64,000 bases of DNA from assembly GCF_000015045.1 (NCBI RefSeq), contig NC_008609.1, forward strand, positions 3,399,501 through 3,463,500, in the 5' to 3' direction. This document shows, one piece after another, positions 35,055-43,152 of the stretch; the first letter of the stretch is position 1, and the number at the start of each line of letters is the position of its first letter. Source of the DNA: Pelobacter propionicus DSM 2379 (GTDB taxonomy: Bacteria; Desulfobacterota; Desulfuromonadia; Geobacterales; Pseudopelobacteraceae). The notes under the pieces are model-generated. The model searched no databases. It saw only the letters and a list, made by a program, of their open reading frames with translations, and was not told where the DNA came from. Position numbers and translations under genes: made by a program.

Positions 35055-35453
35055 ATGCACTGTTGTGGACCGGAGAACATTGGGGGAAATTTGAATGTTG
35101 GCGCTGATGCGATCGGAATGATGGAATACCGCGCAGGACAGGCGATTGCAGGCATTCGTGACGCGCTTGATGTTTTGGACGAGTGCAACGGGGCAGTTAC
35201 GGCTAAATACTCGCCATCTGATAAGCTACTGGATCGTTGGCGCCAAAACCGTCAATGGTTAAAGGAAAACGAATTTACATCTAACCTGGAGGGAGCAGCA
35301 AATGAACTTTATGTTTTAAGGACGGTACTCGATGGTCTCGAGGTTGATGATGATTATGTGCGAGACGGGGTAGTTTCGATGATTGATACCGTTGCTCGCA
35401 AGTTGGAAGACCTCGCTCACGGCAGAGTTTCAGGAGATATGCTGCCAGATTAA
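35055..35453 (+). CDS. hypothetical protein
   Basis: A 132-residue acidic helical protein: MHCCGPENIGGNLNVGADAI, then repeated helices (AIAGIRDALDVLDECNGAVT, TVLDGLEVDDDYVRDGVVSM). The ATG at 35055 has GGAGGAG. First gene of a short unit with two HTH genes. Function unknown. Confidence 0.6.
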   Translation: MHCCGPENIGGNLNVGADAIGMMEYRAGQAIAGIRDALDVLDECNGAVTAKYSPSDKLLDRWRQNRQWLKENEFTSNLEGAANELYVLRTVLDGLEVDDDYVRDGVVSMIDTVARKLEDLAHGRVSGDMLPD

Positions 35454-35471
35454 TAAACTGGGGTACAGGCC

Positions 35472-35645
35472 ATGGACAGGCTTTTAACGCTTAAAGAGGT
35501 TTCTCAGATTACTGGGAAAGCAGTAAGGACGTTTTACAATGCAAAGTCAACAGGGAGATATCCGCTCAAGTTCATCAAACTGGGTAGATCGGTGCGAGTC
35601 AAGGAAAGTGATCTGATAGCCTGGATCGAGAGCGGAGAATCCTAA
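35472..35645 (+). CDS. small AlpA-like HTH protein
   Basis: A 57-residue MerR/AlpA-type protein: LLTLKEVSQITGKAVRTFYN, then LKFIKLGRSVRVKESDLIAW. AlpA-like proteins regulate excision. It is next to the right end of the island. ATG at 35472, 18 bases after the previous gene. Confidence 0.75.
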   Translation: MDRLLTLKEVSQITGKAVRTFYNAKSTGRYPLKFIKLGRSVRVKESDLIAWIESGES

Positions 35646-35660
35646 CAGATGGGGGGGCTT

Positions 35661-35843
35661 ATGGAAGAAAAGCTTCTGACCGTGGAAGATCTGGCAAGGC
35701 GGACAGGCTTCAAGAAGTCATACTTCTACAACCGCGATCGAACCAAGGCCAAGACCCTTAAATTTTGCTTCGAGCGCCCACTGATGACAACCGAGGAGAA
35801 TTTCCAGGATTGGCTCAAGAGTTTGGCCAAGAGCAAGGTGTAG
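35661..35843 (+). CDS. second small HTH protein (excisionase-like)
   Basis: A 60-residue protein: EEKLLTVEDLARRTGFKKSY, FYNRDRTKAKTL, ...ENFQDWLKSLAKSKV. Its layout matches the preceding AlpA-like protein and the two may act together. The ATG at 35661 follows GGGGGG; an ATG at 35649 is possible. It ends 5 bases before the arm-like site. Confidence 0.7.
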   Translation: MEEKLLTVEDLARRTGFKKSYFYNRDRTKAKTLKFCFERPLMTTEENFQDWLKSLAKSKV

Positions 35844-35848
35844 TCTAG

Positions 35849-35876
35849 AAACTATTACACCACTGACTACACCACA
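35849..35876. repeat. candidate integrase arm-type site, right
   Basis: AAACTATTACACCACTGACT then ACACCACA; differs from 24263-24290 by one inserted base. Same orientation at both ends. Confidence 0.6.
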
Positions 35877-35877
35877 A

Positions 35878-35920
35878 AGAAAAAGGGCTTACACCGTCAT
35901 GATGTAAGCCCTTGTTTTTT
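35878..35920 (-). terminator. terminator downstream of tRNA-Asn / end of the island
   Basis: On the minus strand GGGCTTACA and TGTAAGCCC form a perfect 9-bp stem followed by TTTTT. It lies just after the tRNA 3' end; an A/T run on the other side could also serve the rightward genes. Confidence 0.8.
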
Positions 35921-35921
35921 C

Positions 35922-35997
<76 letters not shown>

Positions 35998-36350
35998 ATA
36001 TGGCTCATCCCGGAGGATGAAAGTCCTGCTCCGAAAAGCAGGAGGATTAATTACCACAACAGCCAAAGCCTGTCAACAGCAAACTTCTACCTACTCCAAA
36101 AGGATTCAAACTTCACCTGCCGGCCTAAGGGAGTGCCCCTGAGCCCCCCTCATTACCAGAGGAAAAAGAGCCCCGATATTCCATCAGACCGATGGCCAGA
36201 CTCCTGTCCGGATCTGGATTATTGGGCAGAATCGATTGACTGCCCCGCTGACGGAGCGTGCTAGTCATACTTCGGACAGCTACCATTTTGCATTAAGGGA
36301 GGCAACAATCGGTAGACGTGTATCAGTGCTGACACTGAGCCGAAACACAG
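35998..36350. other. intergenic region without identifiable gene
   Basis: About 350 bases upstream of tRNA-Asn. It should hold the tRNA promoter on the minus strand. Open frames here have no ribosome site or family resemblance. Confidence 0.5.
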
Positions 36351-36383
36351 AGAGGCCCGCCTCCGGAACGAAAGCGGGCCTCT
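36351..36383 (-). terminator. terminator-like hairpin after the lactate genes
   Basis: AGAGGCCCGC / GCGGGCCTCT perfect 10-bp stem, 31 bases after the stop of the fused Lut gene. The T run is weak. Confidence 0.65.
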
Positions 36384-36413
36384 CTGGTTACAGAAACCAG
36401 TAAACGCGGCCTT

Positions 36414-38552
36414 CTACTTGCCCTCCACCTGGTCCACCAGTAGCTCCAGGGTGTGCTTGACCTTGATTGGGGCGCCATCCTGGTGCAGGCCGCCGCCGAT
36501 CTGCATCACGCAACCGGGGCAGTCCATGGCAACGATGGATGCTCCGGTGTTCTTGATATTGGCCAGCTTGCGCTGCAGAATCGGGGCAGAGATCTCGGGC
36601 AGCTTGATGGAATAGGAGCCACCCATGCCGCAACACATGTCACATTCGAACATCTCGGTCAGCTGGTAACCAGCCTTCTGCAGCAGTTCGCGCGGCTGTT
36701 CAAATACCTTCAGGGTCCGCCTCAGATGACAGGAGTCGTGGTAAGTGAAACTGCCCAGCTTCTGCCCCTGCCTGAAGCTCAGGCGCCCCTCGTCCACCAG
36801 CTTCTTGACCAGGGTTGAGAAGTCCACCGTTTTTTCGGCAAGTTTTTTTGCCTGGGGAATCCAGTCGGTCCGACCCAAGCTCTCCAGGGTAGCGATGAAC
36901 TCATGTTCCAAGGCCACCGTGCAGGTAGGACAGGCAGAGACCACGTATTTCACGTCTTCTTTCAGCAGCGCGGTGATGTTGTCCACGGCGTTATTGCCGG
37001 CCACCTCGTAGGCGCCGTTGTAGCGGGCCGGTGCTCCGCAGCAGGTCTGATCTTGGGGGAAGATCACCTCGATGCCGGCCTTGTTGAGGATTTTGATCAG
37101 CGACTCCCCCATCTCCGGATAGGCGAAGTCGATCAGGCAACCGGCGTAGAAGGCCGCTTTTTCCTTCAGCTTGGGCTGCTTGATCTTCTTGAAGCGATCC
37201 CGGAACGGTTCGGCGGCGATGGCCGGCAGACTGCGCCCCTCGGTCAACTCGGAGAGGAAGAAGGGGAGATGGCGAATGAATCCTCCGGAGGTAAACGGCT
37301 TGCCCGTGATGGAGGCGGCCCTGAGCATGCTGTGGAACAGCTTGCGGTTGTTAACCACGCTGAAGATGGCCTTCTGGGTCAGGGACTGCCCCTTGTCCAC
37401 CACCAGGCGGCGCCTGATCTCCAGGATCATGTCTGGGATGTCCAGCTTGCCGGGGCAGACTTCCTTGCAGTTGCCGCACTGGATGCACAACCCCTGGATG
37501 TCCTCGGAATTCTGCAGCGCCTCGAACCAGGCGGTGAGAATGGTGCCAATGCCACCGGTGTAGACGCTGCCGAAGACGTGACCGCCAACCAGACGGAAGA
37601 TTGGGCAGACATTCAGGCAGGATCCACAGCGGATGCACTGCATGGCCTGCTTGAACTTGACGTCGTGGGACATCTCCGTGCGGCGGTTGTCCATGAGGAT
37701 GATGTGCAGCTGCTTCATAGAGCCGTCGGTATTCTCAACCGGTCCGGTGATGATAGAGCAGTAGCTGGTCAGGAGCTGGGCGGTGGCGCTGCGCGGCAGG
37801 GCGGTCAGGATCGGGACGATATCCTCGAACTTCTCCACGAACTTTTCGATCCCCACCAGGGCGATGTGGATCTTGGGGAGGGTGGTGACCATCCTGGCGT
37901 TTCCCTCGTTGGTGACCAGAACGATGCTACCGGTCTCGGCGACCGCCAGGTTGCCGCCGGTGATACCCATATCCGCCTCAAGGAACTTGGAGCGCAGCTC
38001 CTTACGGGCCACCTCCACCAGGCGGGGTATATCGGTGGTCAGCCGCTCGTGGACCTCCTTGCCGAACAGCTCGGCCACCTCCTCCTTGGTCATGTGGATG
38101 GCCGGCATGACCATGTGGGACGGCTTCTGTCCGGCAAGCTGGATAATCCACTCTCCCAGGTCGGTCTCCTTGACCGACATACCGTTCTTGATCAGGAAGT
38201 CATTCAGGTGGATCTCTTCGCTGGCCATGGACTTGGACTTGACCACGCTCTTGACGTTGTTGTCCCGGGCGACTTTCAGGATATACTCCTTGACCTTGTC
38301 CGGGCTGTCGGCCAGAAAAACTTTGGCGCCCAAGGCCTCGGCCTTGATCTTGAACGAGGCAGCCAGCAGGTCGATGTGCGATGCCGCAAATGCCTTACGG
38401 TCGGCTATGTTTTGGCGCAGCGCCTCGAAATCGATCCCCTCGTACGCCTTGGCGCGGTTGACCTTGTACGCCTCTGAGAATTTCCCCAGGGCGGTGGTCA
38501 GTGTCGCGTTGTGGACGGCCTTGCTGACAGAGTCCTTGAATTCCTTTTTCAT
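36414..38552 (-). CDS. fused LutB-LutA (LldF-LldE) L-lactate oxidation iron-sulfur protein
   Basis: A 712-residue protein. Residues 50-280 are the LutB/LUD domain (DMGITGGNLAVAETGSIVLV). Two ferredoxin motifs follow: CIRCGSCLNVCP near 301 and CIQCGNCKEVCP near 357. The C-terminal third has two CCG domains (QTCCGAP; FECDMCCGMGG), normally found in the separate LutA/LldE subunit. With LutC it would oxidise lactate to pyruvate and pass electrons to the quinone pool or other carriers. Usual LutB is about 470 residues, so this is a real gene fusion. Start overlaps the LutC stop (ATGA). Confidence 0.88.
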   Translation of the reverse strand: MKKEFKDSVSKAVHNATLTTALGKFSEAYKVNRAKAYEGIDFEALRQNIADRKAFAASHIDLLAASFKIKAEALGAKVFLADSPDKVKEYILKVARDNNVKSVVKSKSMASEEIHLNDFLIKNGMSVKETDLGEWIIQLAGQKPSHMVMPAIHMTKEEVAELFGKEVHERLTTDIPRLVEVARKELRSKFLEADMGITGGNLAVAETGSIVLVTNEGNARMVTTLPKIHIALVGIEKFVEKFEDIVPILTALPRSATAQLLTSYCSIITGPVENTDGSMKQLHIILMDNRRTEMSHDVKFKQAMQCIRCGSCLNVCPIFRLVGGHVFGSVYTGGIGTILTAWFEALQNSEDIQGLCIQCGNCKEVCPGKLDIPDMILEIRRRLVVDKGQSLTQKAIFSVVNNRKLFHSMLRAASITGKPFTSGGFIRHLPFFLSELTEGRSLPAIAAEPFRDRFKKIKQPKLKEKAAFYAGCLIDFAYPEMGESLIKILNKAGIEVIFPQDQTCCGAPARYNGAYEVAGNNAVDNITALLKEDVKYVVSACPTCTVALEHEFIATLESLGRTDWIPQAKKLAEKTVDFSTLVKKLVDEGRLSFRQGQKLGSFTYHDSCHLRRTLKVFEQPRELLQKAGYQLTEMFECDMCCGMGGSYSIKLPEISAPILQRKLANIKNTGASIVAMDCPGCVMQIGGGLHQDGAPIKVKHTLELLVDQVEGK

Positions 38553-39103
38553 CAGTTTGCTCCTTCCAGATCATCGACAAAGACGATCACCAATCTCTTG
38601 GGGCCATGCACACCTATGGTCAGCACCCGCTCGATGTCGGCGGTGCGGCTCGGACCGGTTATGAAAGCGATGTACCTGCTGTTGGACGGATTGATCTTAG
38701 CGAAGACCGCCGGTTTGCCGTCCAGAATCCTATCCGTCCCGATGATGGCCACATGGATGACGGGCAGGGTCGACACCAGGCGCTGAACGATTGCCGTCTG
38801 GTCGGTCACCAGCGACCCGGTGTCGGTCAGGGCATAGCCAGCCTCGCTGATCCCCACCAAAGAGTCGGCGGCCAGCTCGCGGGTAACCTGAAACTTGAGT
38901 CCGGGCGCCTTGGCTTGGAGCGACGTCCTGTCGACGCCGTCCAGGAAGGGACCCTCGGCCCACAGGGCATATCCCTTGGGCGCATCACTAACCCCTTCGT
39001 CCTTCAGAAACGAGACGATGAAATCCAGCGCATCAGCTTTCGTTTTGAAACGATGGACTTCCGCGCCAACCGCCTCCGCCTTTGTCTTGAAAAGTTCGTA
39101 CAT
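38552..39103 (-). CDS. lutC: LutC (LldG)-type lactate utilization protein
   Basis: A 183-residue LUD-domain protein: ALTDTGSLVTDQTAIVQRLV, TLPVIHVAIIGTDRIL, then FITGPSRTADIERVLTIGVHGPK. Third component of the LutABC lactate oxidation complex. AAGGAGG precedes the ATG at 39103. It is the first gene of a two-gene operon with the fused LutB-LutA. Confidence 0.88.
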   Translation of the reverse strand: MYELFKTKAEAVGAEVHRFKTKADALDFIVSFLKDEGVSDAPKGYALWAEGPFLDGVDRTSLQAKAPGLKFQVTRELAADSLVGISEAGYALTDTGSLVTDQTAIVQRLVSTLPVIHVAIIGTDRILDGKPAVFAKINPSNSRYIAFITGPSRTADIERVLTIGVHGPKRLVIVFVDDLEGAN

Positions 39104-39829
39104 ATCGTTGACCTCCTTGTAGCGTGTGTGTATCCAAATCAAACCAGAGAGGGATAAAGACAGGTTTTGCTCGCGCGCCGCACGAAGATGGTATGACCAC
39201 ATCCCCCGCAACACGAAGCGGTAAAAAACAAATCATGTTTCCACGCAATTTTTAAAACAATAATATGCATGGACAGAAGAAATCAATAGCACAGGACCGG
39301 TATTTTAACAACCAACAGACAAAATGGTCATCTGGTATTACCAATTCTATATCTCCTTGATTTACAGCCTCTTTAAACACAAAACGAATATACCAGACTT
39401 CCGGCATCACGCCTTGGCATTGGTCTGACTTTTTACGCCTTCGCCAGAAATCGGCAGTCCGAGAGCCTTGCTCACGCTTGTGTAGTTCCCCATGTCGCTG
39501 ACCGCCTCCCCCGTGCAACGGGAAGAACGTTTGCCCCCCCCCCTTTCGCGCAGGGCACATCGGCGCGCAGGCTCCAGCGGGCAGCAACCCCATTCCAGAG
39601 GCGCAGCGTGTGAGTGATGAACAAACAGACGGGGAGCAACCTGAGAAGCCGAATAAACGTGGCAGGAACAACTCTCCTGGCACTGAAACAGGAGGGCGAT
39701 AAAAATGGCTCAGGTTGAAGCCATGGGGATTCGCACAGAAGAGATCGCTGCTGCATGCGTGAGACGGCGTGCCGCGTAGCACTGCCGTGGCGACAGACAG
39801 GGGTCAACCGGTGGATGCTGGCTTGCAAC
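39104..39829. other. long region without a supported gene
   Basis: About 725 bases. The lower part should hold the lut promoter and contains a GntR-type operator-like site. At 39534-39543 there is a run of ten C. Several open frames on both strands cross it but have no ribosome site or recognisable family; a broken gene cannot be excluded. Confidence 0.5.
39333..39343. promoter_or_regulatory. possible FadR/LldR-type operator
   Basis: TGGTATTACCA followed by ATT fits the TGGT-N3-ACCA half-site arrangement of FadR-subfamily GntR regulators, which commonly control lactate genes. It is about 230 bases upstream of lutC. No such regulator is in the window. Confidence 0.45.
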
Positions 39830-39861
39830 AAAAAAAGCCCACCGAAAAACTCTCCGGGGGC
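39830..39861 (-). terminator. Rho-independent terminator of the secreted-protein gene
   Basis: On the minus strand GCCCCCGGAG, loop, CGGTGGGC and seven T; one bulge in the stem. About 32 bases after the stop at 39893. Confidence 0.65.
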
Positions 39862-39892
39862 AATTTTTACGATGACGGTCGCCTTAGCGCCA

Positions 39893-40615
39893 TCAAAACA
39901 GCAGCGTTTTGTACTCCACCAGCTTGGCGGAATAACTGCCGGCCTTTCCGCGCCCCTCCTGACGGGCGATCATGACACCCACGTCATCCCCCCTGATCCA
40001 GCGACGGCAACGCTTGTTCTTGTCCTCGAACTGAACCACCCGAAAGCGGTAACTCTTGCCGCCTACCTGGATCTCCTCACTGCGAATCCAGGTGTAGCGA
40101 CGCGTCACCACCTCCAGAGTCTCGAAATCAAGCAGGCGCAGGGCGGCCGTCTCCCCCTCCCGTTTCAGTCGCATTTCCGGGCATTCCATGGTCGTGTAGT
40201 CATACTGTTCGCGGGGGATCACGATGGTGCGCACATTCCGGTTCTCGGTCACCCTGATGCGGAATTCGTTGTGCTCCAGCTCCCCCTGGACAACGACGGG
40301 ATGTCCGTTTTCCCTGCTGGTGCGCGAATAGCGCAGGGTTCCGCCACTGCCAACCAGCGCGTCTTCATGTTTGTCCAGCAAATAGGAGCGCATCAGGAGG
40401 CTGGCGCTAATCCTGGTGGAGCTGGAAAACCTGAACATGGCCCGCTCGCCGCTACCCTCCAGGGAACAGACCGAGGTTGCCTCCCCGACACGAAAACCGT
40501 GGGAGAACACGGAGAAGCGGGAGGTTCTCGAATCGATTGCGCCGCACCAGCCAGCCGACGGCAGCAACAGCACACAGAGCAGAACAGCCAGCGCACAGAA
40601 GTGTAATCGCTTCAT
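39893..40615 (-). CDS. secreted protein, DUF6134-like
   Basis: A 240-residue protein with a signal peptide (KRLHFCALAVLLCVLLLPSA, cleavage near GWCG). The mature part is beta-rich: FSVFSHGFRVGEATSVCSLE, ..YTTMECPEMRLKREGE, RRYTWIRSEEIQVGGKSYRF. Members of this group are small periplasmic beta-proteins of unknown role. Single gene with own terminator. Confidence 0.7.
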   Translation of the reverse strand: MKRLHFCALAVLLCVLLLPSAGWCGAIDSRTSRFSVFSHGFRVGEATSVCSLEGSGERAMFRFSSSTRISASLLMRSYLLDKHEDALVGSGGTLRYSRTSRENGHPVVVQGELEHNEFRIRVTENRNVRTIVIPREQYDYTTMECPEMRLKREGETAALRLLDFETLEVVTRRYTWIRSEEIQVGGKSYRFRVVQFEDKNKRCRRWIRGDDVGVMIARQEGRGKAGSYSAKLVEYKTLLF

Positions 40616-40977
40616 AATTGACCCAGCCCCTTCCCCTTCATCATGTCGGAATATGCGCCGTCACCCCCCTGACGGCGCGCGGAAACCAGCCCGCACGGAG
40701 CGGCAGAACCGCGCTTTCGCGGGCTATAGTATGCCACGGACGCACCATCTCTGTACATGCACTTTTCAGCTCACATGACGTACCCTTGCCAAGGCAACGA
40801 CACCAGAACAAGCACGGCTACCACCGCGCCCATGACCAACTATTCGTTTTAAGTACTTAATAAAAATGAATATGCTTTATTTTTACCGCCAGATATGTTC
40901 ATATCCCACAATTATTCGCCATATTTGACAGTTAGGCCACATATCCAGGCTACAGGAACCGCAACGGGGGAGACGGT
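40616..40977. other. divergent intergenic region
   Basis: About 360 bases between two divergent genes. A CGCCGTCA-CCCCCC-TGACGGCG hairpin lies near 40656-40678; the right half is AT-rich (40840-40940) and should hold the promoter of the HDOD kinase gene. Confidence 0.5.
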
Positions 40978-43152
40978 TTGTTGCAGATACCAGCAGCAAT
41001 TCTTGACTCAATCGAATCACTGCATCTGCCACCTATCCCGCAGATTCTGTTGAGATTTCTGCATCTTACCGAAGACGACCGCGCAACGCTCAGTGACCTT
41101 GCCGCGCTGGTGGGGCAGGACCCCTCCCTGAGCGCACGCATCTTCACCGTTGCCAACTCTCCGGCTCTCTGCCACGGTAGAGAGTCAAAGAGCCTCACCC
41201 AGTGCCTGGTAACCCTTGGCACACGCCTGTCACGAACCCTGGCCGCCTGCCTGGCTGTCCAGAGAGTCTTTGCCCCCACCATTGACAAGCAGCAGTACAG
41301 TCTCACCGGCTTCTGGAGCCATTCCCTGCGGGTTGCCGAAACGTCCCGCGCCATTGCGGACGAAATCAACTACATCGATCCGGAAGAGGCCTACATCTCC
41401 GGCCTGCTGCACGATGTGGGGCAACTACTCCTCCTGGGGGGAATGGGAAAGCACTACGGCGCCCTGCTGGCCATGAGCAACGATGAGACGGAACTCCGCG
41501 ATGCCGAACTGCGCGTTCTCCACACCGACCACGCCATGATCGGCGCCTGGCTGATCGACCAGTGGAAGCTCTCCTCTTTTATGGCCGACGCGGTCCTCTT
41601 TCACCACAGCCCCCCCGACGCGATCGTCACCGCCGACAGCCTGAGCCAGATCGTCTGGTCCGCCCACACCTTCTGCAACGCCCCTCTCTCTCCCGAATCC
41701 GGCCAGCCTCTCAAAACCGTTGAATTCGATACGATAAACGCCATACTCGGTATCAGTGACCAAAGGCTATCGGCCCTGGAGCAGCGCTGTTCGGAACGGG
41801 TCGCCCTTATCGCCGAAACGCTCGAAATCCGCGAGGCCGGCATCCAGAAGACACTACCTGCGGCAACCACCCCGCTGGAAGCAACGCAACAAAAACAGCG
41901 GACCGCCGACCCTTCCCTCAGCCTGCTGGAGGAGACCGTACGGGACATGGCCCTGATGCACCCCCTGCAACAGGATCTCGTCTCGGTGGACAACGAATCC
42001 GACCTGCTCCTGACCGTGCGCGAATCGGCCCGCATACTCTTCGGCCTGGGGCGGACGGCTTTTCTGCTGGCACAGCCGGACGGAAAGACTCTCTCCGGCG
42101 CCCCCAGCCATGGCCAGCTGGCCATGCTGCGGCAGCTGGAAATCCCGCTGGATTCCGGCCAGAGCCTGGCGGCAACCAGCTCACGGGACAGGCGCTCCTA
42201 CTGCACCTTTTCCAGCGATCTCCCCGCCCCCATCTCGCTGGTCGATGTCCAGATCAGCCGGATACTGGGAAGCGAGGGACTGCTGTATGTCCCCCTGGCA
42301 AGCCGCGGCAGAACAATCGGCGTTATGGTCTACGGCGTCAGCGCCACGCAATCGGGCCGGGTTCTCGAACAGCTCCCCTGGATAGACAGCTTCGCCCAGG
42401 TCGCCGCCGATAGCATGGGCGTCTGGCGCGAGATGCGCACACAAGAACAGCGGATCGAAACAACACTGACGGCACGCTTTGAACGCCAGACCCGCAGGGC
42501 GACCCATGAGGCCGGCAACCCACTGGGAATCATCAAAAACTACCTGAGCATCATCAGCAACAAACTCAGCGACCGCCCAGAAATACTGCAGGAAATGGGC
42601 ATCCTGCGCGAGGAAATCGACCGCGTTACCGCTATCATGCAGCGCATGAACAGCCTCCCGGACGAGCTCCCCCCGGCGGATTCCCTGGACATCAACGCCC
42701 TGATCGAGAGCATGCTGGCGCTGTATGGCGACACTCTTTTCACCGAACGGGGAATCGCCCTGGAAAAGTCACTGGACTCCAGGATAAGGCCGACCAGCAT
42801 TGACCGGGACAGCCTCAAGCAGATCCTGACCAACCTCTGGAACAATGCTGCCGATGCCATGGGGACCGGCGACTGCTTCTTCATCGCCACCCATGCCGAT
42901 GTCAACCAGAATGGCCGCCCCTACGTGGAAATCAGCATGACCGATACCGGCCCCGGCCTGCCGGCGGATGTCATGGAGCGCCTCTTCCAGCCGCTGGAGC
43001 CCACCAGGCGCCCCGACCATGGCGGAGTCGGCCTCTCCATCGTGGCAGGACTGGTTGAACGCATGCATGGCCGCATCACCTGCCAGAGCAGGAGGGGACA
43101 GGGAACCACATTTTCTATCCTGCTGCCGCACTCCGGGAGGGACGAGTCGTGA
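40978..43152 (+). CDS. HDOD-GAF-histidine kinase
   Basis: A 724-residue soluble protein. The HDOD domain (about 10-210) has LPPIPQILLRFLHLTEDDR, ISGLLHDVGQLLLLGG and FHHSPPDA. A GAF-like domain follows (about 330-470). The kinase part starts at about 485 with a poorly conserved DHp helix (RRATHEAGNPLGIIKNYLSI, His likely phosphorylated) and has N-box LWNNAADAM, DTGPGLP and GVGLSIV. The start is a TTG with GGGGGAGA upstream. It overlaps the response regulator gene by 4 bases, making the pair a probable two-component system feeding c-di-GMP control. Confidence 0.85.
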   Translation: MLQIPAAILDSIESLHLPPIPQILLRFLHLTEDDRATLSDLAALVGQDPSLSARIFTVANSPALCHGRESKSLTQCLVTLGTRLSRTLAACLAVQRVFAPTIDKQQYSLTGFWSHSLRVAETSRAIADEINYIDPEEAYISGLLHDVGQLLLLGGMGKHYGALLAMSNDETELRDAELRVLHTDHAMIGAWLIDQWKLSSFMADAVLFHHSPPDAIVTADSLSQIVWSAHTFCNAPLSPESGQPLKTVEFDTINAILGISDQRLSALEQRCSERVALIAETLEIREAGIQKTLPAATTPLEATQQKQRTADPSLSLLEETVRDMALMHPLQQDLVSVDNESDLLLTVRESARILFGLGRTAFLLAQPDGKTLSGAPSHGQLAMLRQLEIPLDSGQSLAATSSRDRRSYCTFSSDLPAPISLVDVQISRILGSEGLLYVPLASRGRTIGVMVYGVSATQSGRVLEQLPWIDSFAQVAADSMGVWREMRTQEQRIETTLTARFERQTRRATHEAGNPLGIIKNYLSIISNKLSDRPEILQEMGILREEIDRVTAIMQRMNSLPDELPPADSLDINALIESMLALYGDTLFTERGIALEKSLDSRIRPTSIDRDSLKQILTNLWNNAADAMGTGDCFFIATHADVNQNGRPYVEISMTDTGPGLPADVMERLFQPLEPTRRPDHGGVGLSIVAGLVERMHGRITCQSRRGQGTTFSILLPHSGRDES

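Noticed and set aside
39252-39782. 176-codon leftward frame
   Set aside because: Cys/Pro-rich, no ribosome site, crosses the C10 run and a likely operator; no family resemblance.
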